DNA of 64,000 bases from Thunnus maccoyii (GCF_910596095.1 NC_056547.1:26059647-26123646), one strand, 5' to 3'. Shown: positions 24,395 through 37,749, counted from the stretch's first letter. The notes: generated from the letters alone by a model not told the origin. Translations and numbers: made by a program.

Positions 24395-24610
24395 ATGACG
24401 TGACAACGGTATGGTTAAGGTCCAGTTACATTCAGAAAAAGATTATGGTTTGTTAAGGTTAGGGAAACATTGTGGTTTGTGTTAAAATGACTACTTTCAT
24501 AAGGTTAGGGGACCTTCTTTGTCATGGTTACAATAATAACCATGGGGTTAAGGTTTGGGGACGATCATGGTCATGGTTTTCAAAAACAATGTTGACTCAT
24601 GGTTGGAAAA
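24395..24610. repeat. Dispersed repeat with GGTTAAGGTT-like subunits
   Basis: Iterated phrases such as TATGGTTAAGGTC, TTAAGGTTAGGGAAAC, TAAGGTTAGGGGACC and GTTAAGGTTTGGGGAC form degenerate tandem-like units. The complementary arrangement (CCCTAACCTTAAG) appears at 59690-59900. Confidence 0.5.
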
Positions 24611-24735
24611 GGGAAAAGACCAGCGATGTCCTGTTTCAAAGTTAATGTTTTGTTGATCCATCATTCCACAACTTTCTTGTCACTCTAAAATAATGTCACC
24701 TGATTTGTCCTTTGCTCCCATCATAATTACTACAG

Positions 24736-24748
24736 CCACTAGAGGGCA
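24736..24748 (+). promoter_or_regulatory. CTCF-consensus match
   Basis: CCACTAGAGGGCA agrees at every position with the CTCF core CCASYAGRKGGCR. It sits in the intergenic space between the E2/U-box gene and nr0b2, where a domain boundary would be plausible. Occupancy cannot be judged from sequence. Confidence 0.5.
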
Positions 24749-25276
24749 CTGTCACTTGAATTTAAATACAATTTATGTTGTTTAGGGGCACTTGCATTAA
24801 GGACTGATCCTGTTGATTTTTTTAGGTGGACCTTCTAAATAAAACAGAGTTGCTAAGTGGAACAACAGGTGGGTGCTTCAGTATAGAGTCATAAATCTGG
24901 TAAACTCACAGAGAATGTTGTGGGCCCAAAACTTGAGGTTGGATTATGCTCAGTCACAACTAGATCATGTGATGTGTTGTCTGACCACTTCAGAAATTAA
25001 AAATGTTTATAGTAGTTCAGAGCAGCTACCGTACACTAGAAGGCGGAGTGAATTGCTGGCTGTCATAGAGAGGGGAAGGGGACTGGAGAGACGTGCTATT
25101 GTTTAACCCATGTGCCTCACTTTACAATACTATCAATACAGCATATTACCTAGTCAATTATTTTAACCAACTTCAGTTAAAGGGGGGATGTATGTGTGTG
25201 TCTGAGAGAGAGAGAGGGAGAAAGGAGTAATGTGATAATGTGACCTGCAGCCTTTATGAATTACATCTCTTTAGCT

Positions 25277-25278
<2 letters not shown>

Positions 25279-25322
<44 letters not shown>
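25279..25322. repeat. (AC)n microsatellite
   Basis: A 44-bp uninterrupted AC run. Confidence 0.95.
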
Positions 25323-25326
<4 letters not shown>

Positions 25327-28300
25327 TTCTCCATACACACATATGCCACCCTTGGGCATCTATATCAATACAAATACACCATTTTCAGATGAATAAATTT
25401 GCTACAATGTCCTCCAAAACTCGATAATGCATGAAATGCCCCTGGCATAGCAAAGCATAGAAAATTGCTCAAAACTACAATTTTGAAGCCAGAGCTTCAG
25501 TTTGAAAGACTTATAAAATAGAATGCATGAATTCATGCTATAATGGCCATGGGATCAAAAAAACCCAGTTTTTATGGGTTTACACTGGGCATTTTTTCCC
25601 CATTCGGACAAACAGTTCTGAGGAAGTATACTGGCCCCTTTACAATGGAAGGCATTGAATTATTCCTTTTTTCTGATTATATCTTTTCAGAAGGTGCAGA
25701 GGGTTTATTTATTTAGCACAATTCCACTATAATAATAAACTTTTAGCTATGGGTTTTTGATTGACATTTATTGGCAGTCTATGCCTATCCAGTATTGATG
25801 GCTCAGATTCAAGTTTCTTTTTTTCCAGGTTTCAATTGTGGCTCAAATTCTTTATGTTTAGGTGACATACAGACACCAGTATGTACTATCTATGACAATT
25901 CCTTATAATTATTAATCAGAACCTGCTGAATTGTGTGAAATTACTACAAACATATGAAATTGTTTAACCTGTCAAAAAAAGTTTTACATAAAGTTAAAAA
26001 AAAATACAATTTACAAACCTTTCAAGAACTTGAAAATGAAATTCAGACTCTCACATTTATTCTCTGTCTCTTTCTAACCACCAGATCCGAACTGGAATTC
26101 TACAGTGAACCTTAAACCACCTGGATGTGGAAGCCATAAGGGCCATTTTTGAAGGATAATGTGCAAATTAAAGTAAATGTCAAGCAACCATAAAACACGT
26201 TTTTTTTTAAAAAATTACTTCACTTTGTCTCAATAATAAAAAATGATCACAGAAAGCAAAGGTGAAGGCCAAATAGTAACCATCAAGTACATATTTAAGG
26301 CCTTTTGCATGGATCACATTATAAAACGAGTTTTCAGTCAACTCACAAAGTTAACATTAATTAGCTAGCTAGCTACAAATCAAATCAAATCCAAATCTGC
26401 TGGCAACAATTGTCATTTCATCCTGCAAAATCATCTGAAATCAAGAAATCATTGTATATCTATACATTTAGAGTGGTAAATCGGTCACCATCATCGTTGT
26501 AAACTGCATATGTATGTGCCATGTTGGATTGGAGAACTTGACAGGTGTAGCAACAGTAACTAGGGAGGTGTGGTTTAGCAGACAGTCAACTGAAGACAGT
26601 TTAAACACTGGTGACATTTTTTACATTAGGGGTGTCTACACAACTACACATTTGTGGGTAGTTGTACAGCTCATAAAAATTGGCTTTGAGATAAAACAGC
26701 TGTAGTGGTATGATCTATAATTTCGGGGATCATGGTCACAGTGGTGCAGTATGTTGAGTGAGGTCAGATTTGTGCCTGTCGAGGTTGGTCAAGCTCTGTT
26801 GCTGTATTCTAAGTTCAGTTTGGTTTTAGGGCTCAATTTAGCTATTATTCACTGTTGTCTTTTTCATTCAATTTGTCCTTTTTATGTTTGGGGTAAATAA
26901 AGCCCACCTTTTTTCAACTGAAAACCCTGCACCCTGTGTCTTCCTGTCCGCTTCCTAACAGTGAGTAACAATCAGACACATTTTTCCATCCTCAACAAAA
27001 AATATGTTAATAGAGATGAGTATGCTGATGTAGAAACAACAGTGGGTTTGATTTTATGTTGATTGGGTATAGCAGTCAATGTTTCACTCTTGTACTCCTT
27101 TTGCTTTTCCTGTATGGGAATGTACTGACGTTCAAATTATCATGTTACTTTATGTAAAAAACAGACATTATACTTTCCTATAAATTCTTCCTGTACATAC
27201 ACTGTATTATAAACACAAAAGGTATTAATGACATTAACTTTATTATGTAACGTTAACAATGTCCTATTTGAAGACCCAAACATTACAGTCATAATACTGC
27301 ATTTCACCAGATGATCTGAAACTAAATTAGCAACTAAAGGACGCAGCATGAACTACTGCAACGTGCATACTTTTCAAACATGGATGCTTTATGTCATGTC
27401 TTTATAACATGTGACACAGTCTCATTGCACTACTACACCTCTACCTTTCTATTTCTTATTTTTATTTTAATCTTCATGAGGAAGTAACATTATATGTATA
27501 ATGGCTGACCCACCAAAGATGCTATATCAGTACCCAGTGAAGTGTTCCACTGATAAAAGCTACTGATTTGTTCAGTGATACTGGTGATCCAGTTTAAAGG
27601 TTCACTGTGCGTTTGTACATCTACTGCAAACAGTTTGGTATATATGATAACATGACTCGCTAGCGGCAAGTGTAAAGATTAACCTATACACCATATGAAC
27701 ACTGAAAGAGGTTTTCCTTTCTGTAATCATTCCTCCTGCTCATACTGGCTAGTGAAAGATCCCCTTCAAATGAGCTTTCAATGTAAGTGATAGGGGGCAA
27801 AATCCACAATGTGTCCACACAGTCATTTTGTGCAGAGATGCATTTTAAAGTGTATCTGAAGCTTATATGAAGCTTCAGCAGTCTAAGTTAGTCATATCAA
27901 CTTGGCCACATTTACTGTCTTTTTAGCATCAAATTCCCTCTTTGTGTTTCCTCAGACAGTTTTTCCCTGTTGAGCTACGATGGAAGTATAGTGACAAAAA
28001 GAGAGACTTTGGCACTAAAAAGACTGTAATGTTGAAAGATCAGTATCCTGAGCTGAAACAAACAAGGTCAGTGAAAGCAAAGGAACAGAAATGAGTGAAA
28101 GTTTCTTTAAAGTTATAATTTTTGAAGAGATCTAAGAACAAAGGCATGTAATATGTTTAAGATGCATATAAAAGAAACTGTTTAATCAGTACACTCAGGT
28201 AAAACTGATAGAGACCGAATTTGTGGCAGTGAATTATATGACCCACAACTCACACAGTTGTAATCTTCAAAACCAATAAAAAAAATCGTTGTGTCCTTTC

Positions 28301-28521
28301 ATGCACGTCCAAGGTGTAAGTGGGGCACAGGTCAGGTGGCAGCCTGTGCCTTTACCCTGTCAGTCCTTGGTAGACTGGTACAGACGGAGTTAATGACTGA
28401 GGTAAACATGATAAATGTCATTCACCCCGCCAGCTTCTGTATTTCTCTTCCCGGGGCAGCTGCTGGGTTTAACTAACCTTATCGCCTCCACGTCGAGAGA
28501 AACCAGCTCCGTCTGTATGGG

Positions 28522-28534
28522 AGGTCCAGGGTCA
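28522..28534 (+). promoter_or_regulatory. DR1-like nuclear-receptor site upstream of nr0b2
   Basis: AGGTCC-A-GGGTCA is a direct repeat of AGGTCA-like half-sites spaced by one base, 11 of 13 against AGGTCAAAGGTCA. DR1 sites bind HNF4A and RXR heterodimers. It is 170 bp upstream of the nr0b2 ATG. HNF4A control of SHP in liver is known in mammals; its use here is inferred. Confidence 0.4.
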
Positions 28535-28568
28535 CTGTTTTTTCTCAATGCAGGGGCTTAAAAAAGGG

Positions 28569-28577
28569 TCAAGGTTT
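28569..28577 (+). promoter_or_regulatory. LRH-1/SF-1-like half-site upstream of nr0b2
   Basis: TCAAGGTTT matches the extended monomer site TCAAGGTCA at 7 of 9 positions and lies about 25 bp upstream of a TATA-like element. Mammalian SHP promoters carry LRH-1 sites close to TATA, so the arrangement is suggestive only. Confidence 0.4.
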
Positions 28578-28593
28578 AACAAGTGACATCCTG

Positions 28594-28601
28594 GATAAAT
28601 A
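28594..28601 (+). promoter_or_regulatory. TATA-like element of nr0b2
   Basis: GATAAATA about 110 bp upstream of the ATG at 28704, consistent with a start near 28625 and a short 5'UTR. Confidence 0.4.
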
Positions 28602-28703
28602 CGGCTGGAGCGTGTGGAGTAGTGTGACTCTTCATGCTTTCTGGAGCTAACTGGCTTATTGTTTCTTTGTTAACCCTTTTTGACAGATGCCTCATCCTCT
28701 ACT

Positions 28704-29567
28704 ATGTTTCCTCTGGAAGAGAAGATTACAAACAGCACTTGCTCGGGTTACAAGGATCAGCATCCGCACACCATCCTTTACAACATCTTGAGCTGCAGGG
28801 ACAGTGGCTCCCTCAAACACTTAAACACCACAATGCACAGTTGTCACTGTGAGCAGAGGAGGGCAGTTTACCTGAAGGACCCCCAGACTACCTGCCAAGT
28901 TGCCTCCAGCGTGCTGGTAAAAACTATTTGCTTCATGAGAAGTCTACCATCTTTTAGTCAGCTTCCATCAGGAGATCAGTCATCCTTGTTAAGACACTGC
29001 TGGGTTCCTCTTTTTGTTCTGGGGCTTGCCCAAGAAAAGATGGTGTTTGAAGTGACAGATGTGCCAAATTCAAGTATTCTTCGACAGATTCTGCTTGGAG
29101 CAGGACTCACTGAAAAGGAGGCTGAACAACCAACTCTTGCTGGAGTCCACAATTTGAGAACTTGCTTGCATCACCTGTGGAATCTGGATCTCAGTCCAAA
29201 GGAATACGCTTACCTGAAGGGTGCTATGTTGTTTAACCCAGGTAAAACATTTTGAATTTGAATACCCATGCTTATTAATGTATTGGACATGAGCTTAAAC
29301 AGAACCTTTTCTTCATCTACTACAGCTGTCAAAGGTTTGAGTGCCTTGTTGTTCATTGAAGGCCTCCAACAGGAGGCTCAGAGAGCTCTCCAAGAAGTCA
29401 TCCACCATCTGCACCCAGAGGACAGCGGTCGCCTCAGCCACATCCTCCTAGCAGCCTCCACCATTCAGACTGTGAGCCACAACTTGGTCACAGAGCTCTT
29501 CTTCAAGCCAGTTATTGGCAACACAAATATGTTACATTTGTTAACAGAGATGTTATTTTTACAATAA
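28704..29567 (+). CDS. nr0b2: Nuclear receptor NR0B2 (small heterodimer partner, SHP), 259 aa
   Basis: Exons 28704-29241 and 29326-29567, joined in phase (CCA G|CT), 780 nt with TAA stop. SHP is an orphan receptor without a DNA-binding domain that represses LRH-1, HNF4A and other receptors and mediates bile-acid feedback. The whole protein is ligand-binding-domain-like. ILYNIL at residues 24-29 is an LxxLL-like box. LPSFSQLPSGDQ, then LLRHCWVPLFVLGLAQ, is the family signature region, and LSPKEYAYLKGAMLFNP is highly conserved. The C-terminus, ELFFKPVIGNTNM then LLTEMLFL, is the helix 12 region. Length (mammalian SHP 257) and the single intron after LFNP fit the family. The start is the first ATG in frame; an open frame without ATG runs 24 nt further upstream. 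Confidence 0.95.
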
Positions 29568-29644
29568 GATCCCCATGAGAAAGACTTTTATGAGTGTTGT
29601 AATATTGAGTTTTATACAGTGAAGCTATGTTGTTAAGAACATGA

Positions 29645-29650
29645 AATAAA
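29645..29650 (+). other. nr0b2 polyadenylation signal
   Basis: AATAAA 78 bp after the stop codon, giving a short 3'UTR. Confidence 0.6.
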
Positions 29651-29669
29651 CCTAATATCCCCTTCAGCT

Positions 29670-32130
29670 TGATTAAGTCTTGATCAATGATTGATATTTC
29701 TATTGGAGGGGAAATTGAAGAAGCAGCATGGCCTGATCTTAAAATCTTAAAATTGCAATTTTGGCTCCCTCATGTGGCTGTATGTGGCAAAGAACAGGCA
29801 AACAATATCTCTTTTGTTGTACTTTATTTATTGTTTTTACATTGAGATAACTTTTTAAAGATGGGTTACCGTATCTGCCAACACACTTTGCAGAAAATAT
29901 AAATTACCATATATTTCCCCTGATGAAAGACCCAAGAATTGTACTTCGGTTTTTAGGAAACCTTCTGAGAAAGTATAATATGTGAATAAAAAATGATGTA
30001 ATTATCAGACAATTCAACCAGTTCAATGACATGAGAAATACAGTTAGAGACACATTCATCACTTCCTAAATTGTCATGTTGCATTTTCTGCTTCTTGGTC
30101 CAAACCAGAACAGTTTCACACCATTTCATTATAACCACTCGGGTGTTGAAACCAAATTATTGACACAATAAAAAGACATCATGGTGTTATGTTTATTATA
30201 GTAACTCATAGTATTTACCTTAAGACAAAAAAGTAGTTCATTCATTGCATTAAATCAATGTACCGTATGTGGAACAAAGGGCAAAAGAGGATGGATCACA
30301 GGTAACAAGAGCAGGAAATAGGCGTAATCTGGACAGTTACATCATACATTTAGCTACCTGAGTATTAACTAACTACAATAGGGTCATATAAGCTAGTGCT
30401 GATAAAAAGGTCACATAACTGAATAAATTCAACTGAGTCAGCTGGCAAAATTCCCACCAGGAGCAAACACACCGAGCACTTTGGAAGGAAAACACACATT
30501 CACTTCATAAGTCGGCGTGTGACAACATCACTAATAAGTGATATTACATTATACATTATCTTACACTGCTAGTCTATAGGTACAATTAATCATCTTCAAT
30601 AGCATATTTATATTTGAGATTTGAGTTACAGAGTAGCACACAGCCACAAACAGTATTCAGAATGCATCCAACACCTGGTAACTTCATGTTATGACAGCAA
30701 TGATGATCTGCTTTTTCCACATTGTATGACACCTAAATCATAAGTCACAACAAAAAAAAAGAAGTTTGACCAAAAAAAAAGAAATCTTAAATCCACTCCA
30801 CTTACTAGCTTTTTTGGGGAGCTTTAAAGCTTATCTCATAGTCTTCCTCACCGGAAGAACACATACCATTGTAATTATTACAGTATATAAATTATGAAAA
30901 TACTGTCTCATGAACAGCTACAATGTGGATACATACTAGAAATAGGCAAGTTTAATGGTCTCCCTGAAGAGAGGAGGCCTTATTTATGTGATTTAAGTAA
31001 CACTGAAAACAAAATACACTTCATGTTTCATTTATCATTATATGATCATTTAAAGGCTATACATTTTAATTTTATATGAAAAAGTTATGTTATGTTTCAC
31101 AACTGCAACATTATTGTTTTATAGGTCTAAGTGGGCTAAGCACTTGTAAATTGTATTCAATAAATCACATAACTAACCAACAAACTAACTATATTATAAC
31201 ACAGTATGTATGTATGTGTAATATACAATGTATGTGTATATGTATATTATAGTTATAACTGGTTTAGAAGATGTTACAACATATTGTCATTCCACTGAGG
31301 AAGGTTGTGAGATGCAGCTCAAAGTTCCAGAAAAAGCTAGTACATGGACCTCGAGTTAAGATTAATTTTTTTTTGTTTTTTTGGTAAAACTTTGCAAGGA
31401 CAAGTGAGAACTTGGTGGTTTTGCTACATTTAATGAAAAGTCCAACCAACCAAGTTCATCATTGCAGGTTTCAGAAACTCAATATAAAACTGCTCTTCTT
31501 CATTATTTTACACTATTGTCCTTTAGAGCAGTGCTATAACTCTTATATAAACTGGAAATCTGTCAAATTATCAAAACTATCAGAACATCATTTCTAATAA
31601 CAAATCATATATCACAAACTGCAAATGTGATAGTTGAAAACAGTTAAAATTAAATCTTAATGATGATATGATGAAGATGTGCCAAAAAACATGTTTTAAA
31701 ATTCAAATGTCCTTGGCACAACAACAGAACAATAGTCTGACCATCAGAAACGAGTCAGGTTTCATGAAGATAACGTAGTTCTCCTTCAAGGACGAGGGGA
31801 CGGTTAATCGTGATACAATATTTAAGAATCATCAAGAGCTACTGTTGATATCTGCTTGCAGGGCAAAGTCTCAGCCAAGCAATCCTTCAAATATACACAT
31901 AATATTTATCAACCATAAATAAATCACACAGAGCCCTGAGTTCACTGGAGTCCTTCAGACAATGTGACTTTTTCACATTTTTTTTCCCATACCAAAGCCT
32001 TGGTTTGTACAAAGAGCTTGGCTAAACCAGAGACTCCTGTGCAAGTGGTGTCCCCTTTCAATGTCTCATTTGTGACCTTGTGGACACAACATGACAAATT
32101 CAAGCATAATTCACCAGCACGGAGCAGGAA
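29670..32130 (-). other. Probable kdf1 3'UTR and convergent intergenic DNA
   Basis: No coding exon seen. Minus-strand AATAAA signals occur at 30197-30192 and in the TTTATTTATT run near 29823, either of which would end a roughly 1.9-2.3 kb kdf1 3'UTR converging on nr0b2. The boundary is not determinable from sequence. Confidence 0.35.
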
Positions 32131-35100
32131 TCATGTTCTCACAGAAGTGCGAATTAGCGGGAAACCTGAAGAATTAGTCTCTGTGTGAGACGGCAAGTAG
32201 GATGTTGGAGAACTAGAAGTGTGACCTATAGGAACAAAAAAGACATAGTAGTTAAACAGCATATTGTTATTAATCTGGAAAGGGGAATTACTCTTGCTCA
32301 CTGCCTATTCACAGTGCAAAGCCAGTAGAATTGCTCACAGCTGTGAGATTTTGATTTAAAAACCGAGAGGTAATGGTATGTTAGACAGATGATTAATAAA
32401 TAGGAGTGCATTCATAAAATGTCTTTCAGACTCACCACAAGCAGGAGTAAGTTCTTTTAAATGCCTCACAAACTGCACTTACTAACCATGCAATCTGTTA
32501 GACATGATCTTTAAGATTTTTATTTAATCAAACCCTGTTTTTGATTCTATTTATGGTCTGCATTTCTCAGCAATAGCCGTTCAATGCATTAACTTTATGT
32601 ACATTCTGTAATTACCTCTCTGTATCATACTTTTCATAGTCTTGCCTCACAAGATTCAAATTGCCTTCACAGGAAATGATGCAGCATGTAATCTAGTGTT
32701 ACTGTTTTTAATCTTATCTCACTGATATCAGTCTCACTGTTTACTGATCAAACAGCTGTAGCTGTATTAAGTTACTCCTAATAAAAACCCAACATTTCCT
32801 ACTGCTGCTGCTTCACATTAAAAGTGATCAACACAGGGTGGCTTTTATTATGATGCAGTATCAAGAAGCAGAATGTTTTTATCATCAAGCACCCACAAAA
32901 AAAGACAATAATTTTGGACAATGGATCAGTTTTAAATATTGCAGTGAGTAATGGAACATGAAGGAGAAGCCATATTGGGACTTGTAGTATTACACTGTGC
33001 TTGCTGTTAGCACCAGCATGTAAGGTTGTCATCAAATCAACTAGGAGTGAAATCTTAAGGATTATAACTTATTACAATATTTAATAACCAGACAGATGCA
33101 CATACCACCTTCTGAGAATTCATTCTAAATAAAACAGAGCAATATTTTTTTCTCATTAGAGAAACTAGAGAACAATTTTTTTTCTCAGATTATTTCCATC
33201 TTCATTCACTGTCGAAAAAACACATGCACCACAGAGTCCTGTCTGTACAGGAGCATGTGCAACCTGCTCTACTGGACCTCTTGGCTGCAGCTCACTGATA
33301 AAACCTATTTACATATGAGTCTGTTACTGGTGCAGTACTGAGCACCGGTGCAGCCCTGAGCACCAGTGCACCAGGCTCAGTGTAAATTTTAACAGTACCT
33401 ATATGGAGGAAGTATCTGAAACTTAGTCTGCATATGAATATTCATCACCTCACTCACAAAGCCCTCTGTTGTTTGGCTTGTTTCCTGTACTAGATATGTT
33501 TGAAGCTTTTAAGCTTTTAATCTGAACAAATTACACCACCGTTTATGGGGACGAGGATCAAGACAAGGTACAGCTTCAGGATTCTTTGTGTAGTTAAAAA
33601 GGTGTAAACTAAGTTCCAAATGGCACCTGCCCAGAAAAAAAAAAAACTGACTAAGAGAGACACTCCACAAGGTCAATTAAACTGCACTACACATGCTTGC
33701 TGCAGTGTAAATGTGGTCTGAGCGTCATTATATTAAACATCACTCTTACATGGCATTTCTGCTATTGTGTCTATCCTTCATAGATGCATTAGAAAATGTT
33801 GTGCAGTATAAACACAAAAGCAAACTGCACTATAACAACAGTAATCACACACCTGCACAGAGCCGCTGCTACCATGAAGGACACAGAAGTACATTTTTTC
33901 TTGGGAATTTTTTTTAGTTTTAGCAACGTGAGTGTGTGGATTTTACACTCTGCATTTTTAAAAATTACACATAAGGCAATTTTATAGGCCAGTTCCAGTA
34001 TTTTAGACTCATTATATGTACATTTGGAACTTTTAGAACAACAAAATAAATATCTGAAGGACAGTGTGGAAAAATCTTTTAAACTGCAATTAGGCTTTGA
34101 TAATGCAAAATAAAATTTGCAGACAATTTAATTCAAATGTGAACTGAACAAATAAAAAAATAAATAATTAATAATTAAAAACATGTAGCGGTGAGGGTGC
34201 ACTGGAGGGGCTACATCCTTGCACCTGCATCTCCTCTTTTACTTACAAAAACAGCATCTAATAACATTTGTAGAAACAAAAATGATATAAGCGTCCTCAA
34301 AATTCAGACTCAAGTCAGAAATAATCTGATGTTATAAGATGGAATAGAATTTATAAGAAATTTAAACTAGTGGTGGGCTGCATCTTATGAAAACAAAACT
34401 TTACAGTAAACCAGTACTATTGTCAAATACATCCATGATACACTTTTCCTGTAATAACAGCCATGTGTAAACCAAAATAACTTCCTGTTATGGAAAACAA
34501 AACACACAACTTATTCAAGGTCAATGGAAGGGAAAAAAGTGAATGACACACTATTTCCATTAATAGCATGAGTAGGTGTTATGAATGTAACAGTATACTG
34601 TGTGTGTGATAACATACTAAAGTGGATTAAGACCGGTTTCTCACCTCCATTGTTCCTCCACATGTCCCTGGCACACTTGTCAGAGGATGTCAGTTCAGAT
34701 ATTTGGATGTTTGGATTTGATTTGTAGTCATCTTGAGGAAACAGAAAGCAAAAGTGATTCCCTTGATGGCAGAAAAGTAGTTTGGTGTTTCGGTGGATCT
34801 TATTTCTTTTTGACACTAACATTGTTTGGAGTTAAAGCTGGAGTGCGGAATTTACATATAAATGAACGTCCATTACATTCAGAGTCCACACAATGCTGAT
34901 TAAGTCTCCGATCAGACAGAACACTTTTTGTAGGCTGCAAAATGCGAGGCGCACAGCACTGCCTTTTTTTGTGAAAGCCTACAACTTTAAAAAAGAGCAG
35001 CTTGCTGTCTTTTCTTTTTTTTTTTACTGTTGCTCGGCAACCACCAAATCACCTGTCCTTAGCCTAACTGTTATTTTGCTGTGAAGTAAACTCACAGATC

Positions 35101-36837
35101 TGTACCTTTTATTTTTTAGATAGTTATTGATCATGGTAACTGTGGTTGGTAAAGTCATATAGCTCCAGCTATCAAGCAACAGCCACCACTAGTTTGTCCT
35201 CCATGACTGCTGTCTCCACTTGTTGTCACCACCACAGAAGGCTCAATTGATTGGACAATGGAAAAAAATGCAAATGACGTTGGCCACTTTTCTGTTCTGA
35301 GTTGAAGTTTTTTCAACTTGAGGCGTTCAGCGCGCTCCTGCAAAAATGCGAGGCACATAGAGCGGCTCAGTGATGCAAAAGCAGCGAGCAAAAAGCTTCA
35401 CTCTCATTAAAAACAATTTAAAAAGCTGCCCTAGGCTGCTAAAAGGGGCTCTGTCTGATCGGGGCCTAAGCCTATCACCACCAGGTAAATCTCTGTATTT
35501 CACAGTATACAGGAGTTTCTAAATCTGGTGTCTGTGGTGACATTCCCGTACACGTAGTGATGTGACCAACAATGATTGGTTTACAGCCGGCTAACTTCCA
35601 GTGTAACTCTCCGCTAACATAACGGATAAAATTATGTAATCATGCGGCTCTTTTAGACGTTCTAAATGTTATCAGACCAAATGGATCAAATTCTGATAGT
35701 GAAATGAGTCATTTCGCGGGGGTTGTGACACTCAAAACAATTTATCAACCATTTCACAGCCAGAACAGGAGTGACGGGGACTGACTCACGCACATACTCA
35801 TAGAACTGGAGTTACATCCTTGTAACTACTATTTACTCTCACTGCCAAAGGGGGGAGACAAAAGTTCTGCACTGCAGGTTTAAGACGTGAAAAAAATAAC
35901 AAAACTTACTGTTGTTGCTGAATGAGAAGGAATCGCTGTCCCTCATCGTCTCATTCCCGCTGTCTGACAGCGTCCTCTCCGTCCTGGGGGTGCGTGGCCT
36001 CTTCTTTGTACTCTTACGTGTGCTGATGCGGATGATGCCACGCACCAGCCGACACTCGGCTTCCTGCTCATCCATTTTGTGCTCCTCTGCCAGTGAGTTG
36101 ATGAGCTGGTTGATGGCCTTGCTCTTCTTCAGAAACACAGAGTCTGAGGTGCACCTGGCCAACTCTTCAATCTGATATTCAGAGTAGAGCTCGAGCAGCT
36201 TCTTAGTAATCAGAGAGTCCACATTCTCCTCGCCGTCCTCCCAGTCGTCAAACCTCATAGACTCATGCAGGGACAGATGGCTGGGCTGCATTTGACCACC
36301 GTGCAGAGGCACATATGGAGATTTGCTTTCAACATCCAAATACTCTCTTGGACTGTCCACTTTGACTCCAGCGATGCGGACATCCCCTAGCCAGTCTGTG
36401 CTGTCCTCTTCTTTGTTGTCTCCTGGGTTCACAGCTCGGAGGCTCAGCTTCTCTGGTTCATCTGGGGAGCTCTCGTTTGGCGCCAGGCAGGGAGCGAGGA
36501 CTGAAGGCTGGCAGACCCTGTAGAGGCCACAGGTCAGCACGCTGCAGATAAAGGTCCGACAGCTCCTTGGAGAAGCGCAGGGATTGCAGGTTTGTGATGC
36601 AGAGGGAGGGTCAGCTGAGCCAGGAATGAAGCCAATGGTCTCAGACTCCTTCCCATTTGCATCTTTCAGGTGAGCTTTGTGGACTGTTTTTGGCTCTGGG
36701 GTGTGTGGCCAGTCTTCAACTGGGTCCACACAGCGCTCCTCATACGATGACCTCTGGCTGCTGCTCCGGCTGGGTCCATACCTGTTGTTGCCAGGCCCTG
36801 AGCTGTGTCTCAGACTGCCAGTGCTGCCGGCAGACAT
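32131..36837 (-). CDS. kdf1: Keratinocyte differentiation factor 1, 369 aa
   Basis: Coding exons 36837-35910, 34731-34645 and 32225-32131 (1110 nt, TGA stop) join in phase as NNN-DYK and NNG-GHT. KDF1 controls the switch from proliferation to differentiation in epidermis; loss causes epidermal and craniofacial defects in mice. Recognition rests on residues 208-276: LITKKLLELYSEYQIEELA, RCTSDSVFLKK, and MDEQEAECRLVRGIIRISTR, which match the conserved KDF1 core. The ending (PTSYLPSHTETNSSGFPL) parallels the mammalian C-terminus. Other features are an ETIGFIPGSADP motif near 66-76 and a Cys-rich patch at 84-117. It is somewhat shorter than the human protein (398). An acceptor at 36857 just upstream of the ATG shows a preceding noncoding exon. 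The neighbours nr0b2 and zdhhc18 match human 1p36.11. Confidence 0.93.
34904..35466. mobile_element. 563-bp Harbinger-like MITE in kdf1 intron
   Basis: Inverted ends: CTCCGATCAGACAGAACAC at the left; the right end complements to GGCCCCGATCAGACAGAGCC. They are flanked by TAA at 34901-34903 and 35467-35469, a 3-bp duplication typical of PIF/Harbinger elements. No transposase frame, so it is non-autonomous. Confidence 0.75.
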
Positions 36838-37749
36838 GACTTAGTGGCTCCAAGGTCTGGACGGGCATGAGAGAAAATGAGGTGAATTGAGGTGGAACCA
36901 AATGGTAAGACAGTGTTAACATGGCATCACTAAACAACATGCTTTTTATCAATGCAATCAAAAAGCAAAACCTAAAAGCATTTGAAGCCACCTGAGGGCA
37001 TCTCTCTTCAAAACAAATGTGAAACTACTATCCCCAGGTGGCAGGTAAAGTAACCCAACTGGTTCTGTTGAGGATATGTAAGCACACAGTCCTACACAAT
37101 TAACTATAGACATATCAGATTACTGCATGATGTCATGGAGATTTCTAAAATTGAACTGAAAATGTATAATCGGGAGATACTCATTACAAGACAAAAACAT
37201 AAATACAAAACGGTTTAAAATAAAATCAATCCATTCATCCACAACTGCTGCATGGTTGGGTATGGCTAGCAAAATGTCATCATCAAAACGGATTCAGTCA
37301 ATTTGCTTTTAGTTGTTATTTTCAGCCACAATCACTAAGAAGCTGTGTAAAACATTTTATTAAAGTATACAGGCGTTACTTGTGGGTTGAATGAGTGATA
37401 ATATGATTTAAAGACATATTAGTAATCTTCGGTTATGTTTCTGAAATCATAAACAGCCAGATTCTCAAACCGTGTCTGGCGCTCAGTGCCATGACAGCAT
37501 GTATTGGGTTGTTTACAGTAGTCAGACGTTAGCTACTAAACAAACTAGTGAAATACTTTAAATATTATCCAGCTGTTTTTTCCCACATTTGACCACTAAC
37601 ATTAACAACATGTTGACGCTTGACATTTGACACATTAGGCCACGATCCCTTTCGTGTATTAAAATTATTTTCACTTTCATGGCGGCTTGTCATTGCTGTT
37701 CTTTTCCTCCATTAGAGGACTAACGAATTTCTCCCTAAACATTACTTAC

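Larger units (their letters stand above)
21103..28500. other. Intergenic region between the E2/U-box gene and nr0b2
   Basis: About 7.4 kb separating two divergently transcribed genes. Apart from the microsatellites, a diverged repeat at 24395-24610 and a CTCF-type motif at 24736, I see only AT-rich unique sequence. The short frames here (for example 24873-25106 plus and 22927-23148 minus) have no domain character and no supporting splice context. Confidence 0.6.

Noticed and set aside
28680..28703. Upstream non-ATG start of nr0b2
   Set aside because: The frame begins at TTG; the first in-frame ATG is at 28704 and gives the family length.
33320..33375. Short direct repeat CTGAGCACCGGTGCA / CTGAGCACCAGTGCA
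   Set aside because: Only two units in a kdf1 intron; no known function or array.
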